The translations under genes and the position numbers were made by a program. From positions 387,001 through 451,000 of the forward strand of contig CAMPEX010000001.1 of assembly GCA_946807835.1 (NCBI GenBank): a stretch of DNA of 64,000 nt. Reading direction: 5' to 3'. The stretch comes from Ailanthus altissimus. Taxonomy: Eukaryota > Streptophyta > Magnoliopsida > Sapindales > Simaroubaceae. How positions within the stretch are numbered: position 1 is the stretch's first letter; each line of letters starts with the position of its first letter. Of this stretch, positions 1 through 12,156 are shown piece by piece. Below the pieces are notes generated by a model, which made no database searches, was not told where the DNA came from, and saw only the letters and a list, made by a program, of their open reading frames with translations.

Positions 1-1481
1 AATATAATATTATATAATACAATATAATAATGAGATATTTTGATTATTTAATAATTAAATAATAAATACGTGAAATGACTATTTTTTCCCTTATGAATAG
101 TTACCAAGTCTACCCCTAGTGGGTCCTATCAAATCCCACATTCAGATAAACTCAACCGAGGGTCCACAATGCTCCATATGTCATTACACAATTAGCAAAT
201 AACAATTATTGACTAATTGTTGTACTTAACCTTTAAATACAGACACGCACGCATTCCCATGGCAATGTTGGATATTGTTAGATTTAAACAATTTAATCCA
301 GAATGCTATCTTAGTGCACAACGAGTATACTCCATATCGCGGGACTCCCTAGGTCCACACTCGATTCGTCAAATGAAACTATTCCATGAGTCCATGAGCA
401 ATGCCCTATGCACACGTCACGGATCTTACAAATCGGCGCATTGAACTATACAAGCTGAGGTTACAACGCATACGTATAGTCCTTCCATCATGATATCCTG
501 TATGTGCGGGGATATAGATTATCATTGTCAAATCCCCTAGTGCTCATTCATGTCTTATCTCCAGACTTGTATCTCACTGAACAATATGTGTAAACTCCTT
601 TGCCATATTGTTTCACCCTTGCGGAACTCTTTCCTAGAATAAATGCTTGTGGCCACAAGATTTTTTCGAGATACAGTCTCGAAGCATCTGGATATCAAAC
701 TTCTATGCGAGCTGACGGATCCTATATCTGTACACATTGGACTTCATAAGCATCAGACCATACCCAGCGACACCCAGCGACCATGAAAGATCTGTGACAT
801 GCGTGGAACCAAAGTATGTTGGATCACTTACAAGCCCACTATGGCACTTAGGTGAAAGGACCACGTATACTACTCAATCAAGATGACCCTCCGTTGACAA
901 CTTACATAGGGTGTCTATCGAAGGCCCTCATGAGTTTGTCCTATATCCAATCCTAATTGTATACCTATATGTCAATATGAGTTCCAAGCGAATAGTCGGC
1001 TAGGAACGACCATCTATTCCCTATAGGTACTATATATGTCAATCTATATATAAAGGTATCCACTGATAGACCCGCATCGGCAGAAATAAATCAGGGACAA
1101 TTATTTGAGAACATACTTGCGCAACTAGCATATTTTGGCACCCGATTATAACTCTTGCAACTATGCAGTTACTAGTATATTCTCAGGTCTGTGTCCCATT
1201 ATAGACAAGACTCAAACTCTTGAATCTGCTGAGTATTATAACTAGCTAACACTTAACTATGCTAACATTTAGCATCTATATCTCTCAGCATGGCTAACTA
1301 TGAGCCCTTATCTAAACACCTTTAGATCTGATCTGAACTTCTTCAGATCGTACAATGTCTGTAATGTTACATTGCATAGTGCCATATAAATGGGTATTAG
1401 CGATTTAATGGGAATGTACACTTGTATATATACATAAGTATATGTACATTCAGGGATGACATGTAAGCACCGACCCTAACA
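1..1481 (-). repeat. Copia element G, 3' LTR (partial at window edge)
   Basis: This is a long terminal repeat of a minus-strand copia element that starts outside the window. It ends in CCCTAACA (TGTTAGGG on the element strand), directly followed by a minus-strand polypurine tract (1483-1498, reading AAAGGGTAGAAG). Its body matches the LTRs at 6106-7470, 15426-17095, 17729-18731, 18732-20275 and 47014-51897, including the blocks of GCTAA...TTAGC and ATCTGAA...TTCAGAT inverted repeats at 1264-1360. No gene is seen in it. Confidence 0.85.
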
Positions 1482-3110
1482 ACTTCTACCCTTTGGGTGC
1501 AAGTTTATCCTACTACACAACTCTTACGTAAGTAGGATAACCCTTAATATTAAAATATTTAAAACTGGGCTTCCTTTCTTTTATTATCTCATATGAAGTG
1601 GAAGGAGCAGCTTTAGATGGAACTCTGTTCAATAAATAAGCAGCTGTGTCTAGAACATAACCCCATAGGTGTTCTAGAAGATCAGTAAAGCTTATCATTG
1701 ATCAGACCATATCTAATAAAGAGCAATTCCTCATCTCTAAAACACCATTATGTTAGGGAGTACCTGGAAGACTATACTGAGTTAGAATTCTATTCTTATT
1801 TATATAATCCAAAAATTCACTGCCCATGTACTCATCACCTCAATCTGATCGAAGGCACTTGACATACATACCAGTTTGTTTCTATACCTCAAGTTAGAAC
1901 TCTTTAAACTTTTCAAAGATTTTTTACTTGTGTTTCATAAAAAACACATACCCGTATTCTGATAAATCATTGATAAAGGTTACAAAATTTCAAAAACCTC
2001 CCATAGTATCGTGATTCATTAGATCGTATACGTTACTATATACTAGTTCTAATACATTAGTGGCCTGGTGTCCAACATCTACAAATAGAGAGTTGGTTAT
2101 CTTCTCTTGAATACAAGACTCATAAACTGAATAAGACTCTATGGTTAGATCAGGTATCCGACCATCCTAAACCAGACGAGTTAAGCAACTCACTCCTATA
2201 TGACCTAATCTCATATGCCACAATTCTATATCATTTAAAGTTTCGGATCTACGTTTATTACTAATTGTACCTTGCACATTCATGACATTTCTAGTTGTAT
2301 CCAATATGTAATACCCATTTATTAATTAACACTCAGCTAATAAAACATCATTTATATCATATAAACATAAGGAACTATTCTTAATATTCATATGATATCC
2401 TTCATTGTCAAGTACAATATGAGACATAATCTGTGTAATGATTTTTAGTACATAATAACAATTATGTAATGTAATAGTTCTATTGCAAAGGAGAAGTGAA
2501 TCAAACTGTCCAACAACTTGAACCTGCAAGAAATCTCTATTTCTTACTCATAACATCACTTTTCTAGTCTCTCTCAGTCCCTGCAACGTATTACAGATGT
2601 AAAAGAAACAGACGGTATCTAATACCCAGTCAGAACTAGCATTAAATGCTATAGAAATTTCTATGATAGTCAAGCATGTACCTAAGGGAGTCTTCTTTGC
2701 AGTGGCAATGTATTTATGGCAACTGCACTTCCAATGCCCATCCTCATGACAGAGGAAACACTTTTCAACTATTGTGCTCTTTTGTTGAGGCTTGGATATT
2801 TGTCGCCTCTAAGGACTTATCTTGGGTAATTGCCTTACCTTCCTGTTCTCTTTGAACTTTTCAGAAGCCATTAGAGTAGAAGATAAAGCATCTTGAACGA
2901 AGAAGGTTACACCCCATTTGTTCATGTCCTCTGGGATGGCGCTATTAGAAACACCTTCCGGTAATATCTAATCAACAACATATCAAGGAGTTTTTAAATC
3001 CAGAACATTTCTGAGATTCATCTTTTGGTCAAGTAATTCTTGGTACCCTTGAGTTGGTCTGCATTAACTATGTGCACCAAAGGGTTTGTAGCAGCCATCA
3101 AACCTTCACA
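1482..3110 (-). pseudogene. Copia G gag-integrase remnant
   Basis: This is a broken copia polyprotein read on the minus strand, so the order runs right to left. The gag tail (about 2790-3110) is followed by a CCHC zinc knuckle at about 2724-2765 (CX2CX4HX4C, beginning CFLC and containing GHW). The pre-integrase region is at 2326-2529 (includes NEGYHMNIKNSS and DVLLAEC). The integrase core remains at about 1520-2080 (pieces such as GYVFFMKHK and NRILTQYSLPGTP) and ends in LNRVPSKAAPSTSYE at 1513-1698. Reverse transcriptase and RNase H are absent, and the integrase runs straight into the LTR, so the pol 3' half is deleted. Stops and frameshifts are frequent. The family assignment rests on domain order and the copia-type integrase motif. 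It is not functional. Confidence 0.8.
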
Positions 3111-4060
3111 GACCAAAATAAAATAGGAGATGTTAGCAGAATTGAAATTAAATTGCTAATTAAATATTTTAGATCATAGATATAATAGTTATACATTTTT
3201 AATCTAAATTGCCACCACTTTATATAATCCTGGTAATCTCTCGAACAGGAAAATGATAGTTTAAACTCTTTAAACTATATAGTGAGAAGTAAATCCCATT
3301 GAAATTTTACTCAAGTCTCACACTTTAGCGATCTTAGCCCTTGTAAACCCAACGGGTAGACAACTCTTGTCAATTACATCTTATTCAACTCTTACAACTG
3401 ATCCTAAATATACCTTATCCGCACACTGTAGCGATATAAGGTAAGTGTATTCCAGATGAATTTGTCAATAATCAAGTATATTTTACCAATACTACCCTTA
3501 AATTGTAGCGATCTTAGGCAATACTTTCGTATATATTTGCTCATCTTATGTTTAACAGGCATAAGTAAAATCACACTGACAAATCCTTCACACTATAGCG
3601 ATTTTGGGACAAGACCAATATAACCCATTTTCACCGTATTGACAAGACAGATCATGTAAAACATTATCTCATAATGTAATACTATTCAATCTAATAAGAG
3701 AAATTTTTGAAACACTGGGTTCCATCTTCAAGTAGGTGACCTCTCAATGATTCATTTATTTTCGTACATACACAACTAACCTCCATCAATAGGGCTCTCA
3801 TTGTGGTTACTAGCAGAGAAATAAAATGATCTCGGTGTATGATGCAAACCAATAACTCTTATCACTGCATCTTATAAACCCTGGTTAATAATACAAACTG
3901 ATAACTCTTATCACTGCATCTCATAAACTAACACATGCATAATTTAATTTTGAAACACTGTTCAAAATTATTGTAGAAAAATACCAATCAAAGTTACTGT
4001 TTGAGTAAACAGTGTCATTCCAGCCTTGGTATACCCATTTTAGCACTTGTAACGCACCAT
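3111..4060 (-). repeat. Copia G 5' leader with repeated TAGCGAT motifs
   Basis: This is untranslated leader between gag and the missing primer binding site of element G. It contains four spaced copies of a motif centred on TAGCGAT (about 3325, 3430, 3506 and 3595), matched by four TAGCAATATTG copies in elements A and C. It also holds the inverted repeat around GTTTAAACTCTTTAAAC near 3260. No coding frame is seen. The expected 5' LTR does not follow; instead an unrelated LTR begins at about 4068. Confidence 0.65.
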
Positions 4061-4067
4061 TCTAGCA

Positions 4068-5434
4068 TGTGAAATAACATTTTATTTGATTAATAAAAGT
4101 TTATTCATACACATGGTTAAGCAAATATTGATAAGCCTATATTTAATAAAGTAGGTGATCTATGTATTAAGTATATGATATTAATACAGATGGTATAAAT
4201 CACAAGTTTTTTCTAAATTAAAGCTAGTTCACAACCATTAATGAAAAGACATTTCATTATGTAAGGTTGTAGTTTTTTGTTTCATATCGTGGATGATTTA
4301 CCTTGATCATTGAAGTAGAGACTTCGAGTAGAAAATCTAGTGTATATATTATATTGAACGGGACTACTATGAATTATGATTTGGTTAACTGAATGTCATA
4401 GATCTTAATTCATAAAAGATTTAATAAACTTGATTGATCTAAATCATGAGCAAATAATGAACTTACATTCATGCATTATATATTTTGAGTTATCACGGGG
4501 TGAAATCCATATAAACGCCAAAAGCTTGATATCTTAGAGATATAATATCATGGGTCGTAGGAACATATATTTGGAAGATGAAATCTAATAAATAATGTAT
4601 ACCTAAGCAGTTTGCAGTACTTGATCATTTGAATTTGTGATCGCAGTTTATTCCATAAGTTATTTATTTGTAAATTTATTTACAAATATAGATAGATTAA
4701 AAATGATCATTAGAGCATTCAGTGATTTATGGGCAAATAAGTAATTAAAGAGGTAAGACATTTTTTTTATGGCCTAGCTTTAATTATGAACATCAATTAA
4801 AGGGTCAATTAAGTGGTTATTATTGGTCTAAAGACGAACCCCAATTTAATTAAAATGAGTTTTAATTAAATGAGATTTTATTTAATAACATGAGTTACTA
4901 GAGTACAGCCCTTGGCTTTTAGTGGAACAGCTTGGGGTTAACTTAGAAGAACTGGTGTATCATAAGATGATTAGGACTGAGCCTTTTAAGTTAAAGCTAG
5001 CAAGCCCATTAGTCTTGCAGTTTCTCTACTAGCTCAAATCCTAATCAAACTCTAATTTTCTAATTTTAATCTAATTCTAAATACTCCAAAGAGATTCCTA
5101 TATTTATAGGAGGTATGGAGTAGTAAGCAAGGACAACAACCATAACCAGAAAAACTCTTTTTTTTTTATTCTTACGTGGAAAAAGAATTTGGTTATTACC
5201 ATTCTATCAGATTTAGGTCTCAGTGATTTTAGAGATTAAGGAGAGATCCACGTGCCCACACGTGTTGAGTTTGAAGATTGAGGATAGTAGAGAAGATTGC
5301 AGCTAGTCAATTCAAGATTTTTCATAGCGAGGAATTGAGGTAATCTTCTATCCCTATACATGTAATTATGAACAAGACGATTTGGCTTCCGCTGCATTTA
5401 TTTTGATAAATAGAAAAAAATTTAATTACTACCA
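4068..5434 (+). repeat. Element H, 5' LTR (plus strand)
   Basis: This is a probable 5' LTR. Its right end TACTACCA is followed by a five-base spacer and a primer binding site, TGGTATCAGAGC, complementary to the 3' end of initiator tRNA-Met. The left boundary (TG near 4068) is placed where the copia G leader similarity stops and is uncertain by a few bases. The U3/R region has TATTTATAGGAGGTATGG near 5100. No partner LTR was found in the window, so the element is truncated. Confidence 0.7.
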
Positions 5435-5439
5435 ATAAC

Positions 5440-5451
5440 TGGTATCAGAGC
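5440..5451 (+). other. Primer binding site, tRNA-iMet type (element H)
   Basis: TGGTATCAGAGC lies five bases after the LTR end. This is the standard initiator-Met primer binding site of plant copia and chromovirus elements. Confidence 0.85.
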
Positions 5452-6105
5452 TACCTTGTTTTATATTACAGGTATAATTTATTTTTTTTATATATGGCAA
5501 TAATTGTTTATTGTGGCACTAATTACATATTTAATCTATATTTGTTGTTTTTATTAATTATGTGATGAATGATTATGCAACCAATAATTCATGGTTAGAT
5601 ATTTGTTTGTATTTTTTTTAATAGTAACAAGAGGGGGTGATGAAACAATATCACAATTTTTCCTATTGATTAGGTTAATTTTTAGTGATTCTTTAAATTT
5701 TTTTGTATACCAATTAATTGGCGTAAGATTTTTATTTGTAATCTAAAGAATATATATTTTTTTATATTAATTTATTGTATTTAATAAAAAAAGGAAAAAC
5801 AAAAAAAATTGGAAAGAGAAAGGGTGGGAGGCGGCCTGTGAAGATGATGGAATTAAGGTTCCATTTGAAAAATATCACATAGGCCACTCTAAGTTTGAAC
5901 TAATTTTGTTTTGACTAGGTTAATTTTCATATATTATAAATTGGTCCTTAAAAATTTGTCAATTATATAAATAGGCCAACAGAATAATTTTTACGCAGCC
6001 CTCTCTAAGTTTTGAACAATTACAGTTTGGTTAACAAATTTTGAGAGATTTAAAAATAGGCTCTATGTTTGATCCAAATTTGTTTTGGACTAATTTTTTG
6101 GATAT
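5452..6105 (+). other. Remnant interior of element H
   Basis: This is AT-rich sequence after the primer binding site with long T runs and no reading frame or domain that I can support. The stretch 5860-6105 repeats phrases about tens of bases apart (for example AAATAGGC near 5970 and 6055), but I cannot assign it to a family. Confidence 0.4.
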
Positions 6106-7470
6106 CTACAAATTCAAAGTATACCCCCTAATGGGTTCCACCATTCCACACACTTTGGTAAACTCAACCAAGGGCCCATAATATGCCACATGTCAATATA
6201 CTATTAATTAACAATAATTGTCAACTTATAAATGTATTTTACACTTAAACACAGATATGTGTGCATCCCGTGGTCATGTTAGATATTACTGGACAAAATA
6301 ATTCAATCTGGTACACTGTCTCGGTGGCACAATGAGTACACTCTATATCGTGGAACTCTTAGGTTTATGCCTGATTTGTTAAAAGGAACTATTTCATAAG
6401 TCCATGATCAATGTCCCACACACACATCACGGATATTATAAATCAGTGCGTTGATTATACAAGATGAGGTCACAACATATATATAGTCATTCCATCATCT
6501 ATATCTTGGATGTGTAGGGACATAAATCATCACCATTAAATTCCCATGTACTCATCCATAACCTATGTCCAGATTTGTATCTCAATAAACAATATATGAA
6601 AACAACTTTACTATATTGTTCAACCTTATGGGAAACTACTTTCCCAGGTTAATACTTATGGTCATAAGATTTTTTGAGATACAATCTCGAAGCATCTAGA
6701 TATACAACTCTTTATGTGAGCTGATGGATCCCATATCTACGCACATCAGACTTCATAAGCATCGAACATACCTAATGACACCTAGTTGTCAGACCATGAA
6801 ATGTCTTTGACATGCATGGAACTAAAGTATTGTAGATCACTCACAAGTCCATTGTGGTGTTCAGGTCAAAAGACTACATATACTACTTAACTCGAGAGGA
6901 CATTCCATTGAGGGCTTACATAAAATATCTATTAGGGTCCTCGTAAGTCTGTTCGATATTCACCCCTAACTGGATACCTAAATGTCTGTATGAGATTCAA
7001 GCTCACGGTCAGTTAAGAATAACCATCTATACCTTATAGGTATAACATATGCTGATTTATACATCGGTGAAAATAGATCAGGAACATAATGTTCGAGAAC
7101 ATATTTATGTAATGATATTTCTTAGCACTCGATTGTAACTCTTTGCAACTATGTCATTACTAGTATACCCTCAGGTCTTTATCCCGTTACAGACAAGGTT
7201 CCAACTCTTAGATATTCGCTGACTCTTATAACCTGCTAACTCTTAGCAGTGCTAACTATTAGCAAGTATAACACTCAACGATGCTAACTCTTAGCGCTGA
7301 TCTAAACTACTTTAGACCAGATCTGAACTCCTTTAGATCTTACAATATCTGTAGCGTAATAAGCATAGTATTATATAATTAAGTAATTAACAATTTAATG
7401 AAAATGTACACTTGTATAAATATTAAGTATTTATACATACAAGGATGTCACATAAACACCAATCCTAACA
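6106..7470 (-). repeat. Copia-type LTR, truncated (F)
   Basis: It is closely related to the LTR at 1-1481 and ends in AATCCTAACA. Its left part (the terminal TGTTGGGG-type end seen in other copies) is missing, so it begins inside the LTR at about 6106. It could be the remaining 5' LTR of copia G, separated from it by element H, but no target duplication confirms this. It contains clear inverted repeats at 7220-7345 (GCTAACTCTTAGC twice, TCTAAACTACTTTAGA). Confidence 0.75.
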
Positions 7471-8050
7471 CTATCTCTCATTGAAGTTTACAAGTCTTCG
7501 ATTGGAGAAAGAATTTTGTGAGGAATCTTTGGACTAACTTTTCCCATGTGGCAATACTCATCGATTATAGTGATTGAAGCCAACCTTTTGCCTTGTCCCT
7601 AAGAGAAAAAGGGAATAAGAGTAGCATAATAATATCATTTGAAGCCCTGTTCATCGTGATGGTGTCAAATATCTCTAAGAATATAGAAAGATGAACATTT
7701 GGGTCCTCACTTGGTAAACCTCCATATTGATAAGGGCTAGTTTCAATTCAAAATTTTTTGCTTGAACCCCTTGACGTCGGGCTTGAAATAGTCCCACAAG
7801 GCCTATGTTTGGTGGTTGTTATTGTCATCTGCCATAGCTTGAGTTATATTTCCCCTTTTCGCTCTTAATCCTCAATAAAGTGCACTCTACTTTTGAATCA
7901 AAAGGAAAAAGCTCCAAGCTACGAGCTCTTCTCATAAATCTTCAAAATACCACAACAATCAAAACTAAATAAAAACAAAAGAAAAATAAATGCCTAAATT
8001 AAAATCAAGTTGCTTATCCACAATATTAGTAATAATTCAAAATTTACAAT
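7471..8050 (-). pseudogene. Gypsy element E, gag fragment
   Basis: The minus strand encodes a retrotransposon gag core. At about 7720-7490 it reads SEDPNVHLSIFLEIFDTI, then FPFSLRDKAKGWLQS, the typical capsid-like gag block of Athila/Tat gypsy elements (compare FPFSLKDKVKSWLYSL in the gypsy at 32680). The element is cut off to the left by the LTR at 6106-7470, so no protease or pol remains. The upstream part to 8050 is leader. Confidence 0.75.
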
Positions 8051-8067
8051 CCCTAGCAACAATGTCA
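8051..8067 (-). other. Primer binding site, tRNA-Asp type (element E)
   Basis: On the minus strand this reads TGACATTGTTGCTAGGG, a decayed match to the TGGCGCCGTTGCCGGGG site used by Athila/Tat gypsy elements. It is spaced about six bases from the LTR end. Confidence 0.6.
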
Positions 8068-8073
8068 AAAACT

Positions 8074-9359
8074 TGTTCGTGAAACTAACACACATGAATT
8101 GTAACTGCAAGTGCACGGGTCGTAAACAAGTAATAAAATGATGAGTGAGTATTGTTCCCACGAGGATTAATGGTCTAAATTAATGTTAATTGTTAAGGTG
8201 TTAACAACCTAACTTTATCTAGGCTAATTTAAACACTAGAGTAGTTAAGAAAAGTAAAATGCTAAAACAAACAATTAAATAACTTAAGGCAATTAGAATT
8301 CTATAGTAAAATGATCCTAAGGTCTTGATTTTACTCTACCTTTCCTATGTTCTTTATAATTAGCGATTAATAACTAATCTTGTGAATTCATTAATCAAGG
8401 GTTTAGAACTAATCTCATTATCTCTCTCGAGCGTTGAATGAGATCTTATACATACACTATTAAGTTGACATCCCTATCTAACTTATTTATCTGTACATGT
8501 ATTATGCTACCCTTAAATGATTACCTTAATTCTATTAACCTCCCAACTCAATAAAATCAAAGGCTATGCTTTTCAATTCCAACATATGAGTTAAATTTTC
8601 CCCAAACACATAACCCATATGTCTAAATCATTTAATCAATTTCTTAATCCAATTAGAAGCATTAAACTCAGAAAAGCATAAATGAAAAACACAAGATATA
8701 GTTATTAATCAACTAAACACATCAAAACATAGTACTTAGTAGAGTTACATCAAGTCTTAGAATATCAAATTTAGCTATCCATAGTTAAATGCACAATTAC
8801 CAATAATCCGAAGATTCACAAGAGTAATCATGTTCAAAATAACATAAATTACAAATATAAACTTTAAATTAAAGTAAATGAGACAAAGAGAGATGGAAAA
8901 ACTAGTTGAAGTTTTTTTCCCCTTCAATCTTCAAGAATCCAAGCTTTAAGAATGTTTTCTCTCACTAAAAAACCCTTGTTTTTCTCTCCAAATTTTGTGC
9001 TTTCTCATTAAGATAAATGGGGCTTTTAATATTCTTTATATAGACTTTAAAAATGGGCTTTAAATTTAGGGCATGAAATTTAAAAAATATGTTAGGTGTT
9101 GGCGGAACTTAGGCACCAAGCTTTCTACTTATTAAGTCCCAATTTAGCACTCAAGGGCTAAATCCTAGGTTTTTTTTTTTGTGTCTAGTTGTGGAGTATT
9201 ATAGAAAAAATACTGTTCAATGGTACTATAAAATATTTGATATTTTTGCCTTATTTTCTTTGAACTTTCATTCCAAATAGTTCTATTAAATTAAAACCTA
9301 TAAATGATAATAATACACATAAAAAGCCACATATTCACATTCATAATGAGCAATTATCA
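8074..9359 (-). repeat. Gypsy element E, 5' LTR
   Basis: The LTR is bounded by TGTTCGTG on the left and ATTATCA on the right (TGATAAT...CGAACA on the element strand), next to a tRNA-Asp-type primer site. The text near its end (TGCAAGTGCACGGGTCG and CCCACGAGGATTAATGG) is typical of plant gypsy LTR ends. The partner LTR is not in the window. Confidence 0.75.
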
Positions 9360-9377
9360 AATTAAGAGGAGTATAAC

Positions 9378-12151
9378 TATAATATCCAATCCCTATTAGT
9401 AGTATTGGCGCCTAGATTTCGGTATAGAACAAATAAGACACCGTAGGGTTACTCGATTTTAACCCTATTAGAAATATTTTCTTTATAGTGACGTGAGAGA
9501 TATTAGACCTAATTTGATAATTTCACACTCGATCGGTGAGCCGGACGACCCTAGAATATTTTTAGAATTTTTCTCTATTGGCTTGGAAAAGAAAATTCTA
9601 ATTTACTACATGAATTTCCATTTAAGGGTTATGTATGGAACAAGCCTTTGTTGAGAAACATAATCCATATATTAGAGAATGGACCAATTAGAAGAAATCT
9701 CATGGATTGCCAAGTTGGAAGTTCTGGTTAGTTCTTTGAACTATTCTAACTAAATAGTTACAAATGAACTAATTACATAATTAGTTTCTAACTAATGGCA
9801 AATTAGAAGTTTTAAGTAAGTTGAAGGGCAAAATGGTCAATTGAGGGAGCACTATATATATGTTAGAAGTGTGTAGAAATTTGAAGAGAAATCAAAACTA
9901 ACACTTAGCCAAAAAAAGAGAGAAATTCGAGCTTCAAAGGGGGGTGCTGCTACAGTGACTATTCAAGTTTTTTTTCAGGATTTTTCATGTGTAATCAAGC
10001 CAAATTAAGGTTACAAACCAATCCCTAAGCTCAATTGAAGTCTCTATTAGTGAAAATTCAAGAAAAAGAGGTAAGAAAAGCATCTTTTATGAGTTTGATA
10101 AGTGAGAATTCAAGAATGTGTTAATTGATGTTCTTATGTGTATTCTTGGCTTAGATTGAGTTGAATTCTAGTATGGAGCTTGAAGGAGTCATCAATTTAA
10201 AGAAATTGGCAAGGTGAGAATTACGGTTTTTGGTGATTTTGTTGTAGAGATTTCAATTGGTTGTAATTAGGGCTTTAGAATGAAATTGGCATGATTTTGT
10301 TGTAATTGGAACAAGAAATTGAGAAAAGGAATGTGTTGGAACCTAGGGTTAAATTCTGCTACTTTAGGGAAGTTAGGAATTGAGTGGTGTTTTGATTGAA
10401 TTGTTGTGTGTAAATGATGCATATTATGAATTGAATGTATATTGTTGATGGAAAAACCCAAAAATGAAGAAAATGAGACATAATTGTCCATGTTGGAAAG
10501 GTGAAGGGCAAGTATGTCCAATCAAATTATAAAGTGTTCAATAATTTTCAGGGCGCCGGATGGTGAGTTAGTTTCGATTATAGCTCCGTAACTAAAATCG
10601 GAAAGTAGTTTACATCCGGGCTTTGTATGCCAATTAGGGCATTTAGTAGTTAAATGAGATTCTAGTGTTCGATTTGGTTTTAAATGTCGTTTATGGCATG
10701 TAGGTGAAGATAACCGAGAGCATTAACGGGAGCAGGAATCGGGAGCAAAATTTAGCGCGGAGCGATTGTGAGTGAAAATCTGCCATTTCTTTTACTTTTC
10801 GGTTATTATGTTTTCGCACAATGACTATGTATGTTTTATGAGCTTCCGATGCATAAACATGATTTATGATCTTGATATATTCATAGACATGCGTTTACAT
10901 GATCGATTTGTGAAACAGTTTTAAAATTTCTGCATTCGTTTTTAAGGCCATTGGTACCCTCAGATTATAGTGGTGATGATTGTATTAGACCTGGCCGACA
11001 TATCCCGTGCACATGGACAGGTCTTGGGGGTGTGTCACTAACTCCGGGAAGTCGGGATGTCGAGTCATGTGAGTCGCTCTATGTGTATGGGATATTGTCT
11101 TGCTATATGCATGCGATGTAGGATTCCGCTGCGTAGCTAGTGAGATGTCTTAAGATGTCACTGTGGGTGCTGCTAGTTGAGGTGCCCCGTGACCTACTCA
11201 CGTATGCGGTGCTACTTGAGTCGCTGCGTGGGTATAGAGCTTTAGGGTTACCATTGGTACAGTTTAGAAAGAAAATGGCCGAGTGAGGATTTCACTAGTT
11301 TTCGATTTACCGATAGCATTTATGCATTTATATGCACACAGCAGTTATTATGTTATACAGATTCTGAATATAGTTTTCCAAAGATGTAGATAAAACCCGC
11401 TCGGCAAGATTTCATTAGCATATGATATTAGAAACCGTTTTACAATTTTACATCCGTTTTAGAAGCATAACTTCTGTATGTACTTTAGAAATTGCTATCT
11501 TTGTATAATATTCTTGTAATTGAATTCTCATTTACACTCACTAAGCTCCTTTAGCTCACCCATTTTATGTTTTGTGATTTTAAACTCCTTTCCCAGGTGC
11601 AGGTCTCGGAACGTAAGCTGCTGATTCTTCTATTGCCGAGTAGTGGGCCGAATCCAAAGATAATTTTTGTACATGTAAATGTGTTAATAGCACTCTTTAC
11701 TTTATGCATAATAGTTGTAGGCATGTATATTTGTAAGTATGTGCTGAATCAAGTAGAAGAGATTTCCAGTTTATGATGATCGTTTTTACTTTTTATGATT
11801 ATGCTTATTTTGTGATTTACACGAAATAATTGAGTTGTGTTAGATTTGATTTGGAAAGGACCGGAGGTCCGAATTGGTAGAATTAAGATGTGTTGGAATT
11901 AGAAGTGAACTTTCTTTGCAGGTTTATATGGATTTTTCGAAAAACAGGGGAAACTCTGTCCGTTTGTGTTTAAAACTAAGATGTCGTTTTCATGTATATT
12001 ACTAGATCTTCTTAGTAGTAACAAGAATTAAAAAGGGGTTCGTCTCGCGAAATTTCTCAACATACCCAGTTAGGTTCGGAGGAACTCCCATCGGGGTGCC
12101 TGGCAGGGCCGTTGGGATCTATAGTAGAGGGTCTCGGGTCGGGTTCTGTCA
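9378..12151 (+). mobile_element. Solo LTR, Tekay/chromovirus-like, with ATAAC target duplication
   Basis: This is a 2,774 bp block flanked by exact five-base direct repeats, ATAAC at 9373-9377 and at 12152-12156. It starts TATAATATCC (plant Tekay LTRs commonly start TGTAATA, so the second base is probably mutated) and ends GGGTTCTGTCA. No primer site, polypurine tract or coding domain lies within it, so it is the product of LTR-LTR recombination. It is noticeably more GC-rich in 10960-11240 than its surroundings. The 69-84 residue reading frames inside it have no support as genes. Confidence 0.85.
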
Positions 12152-12156
12152 ATAAC

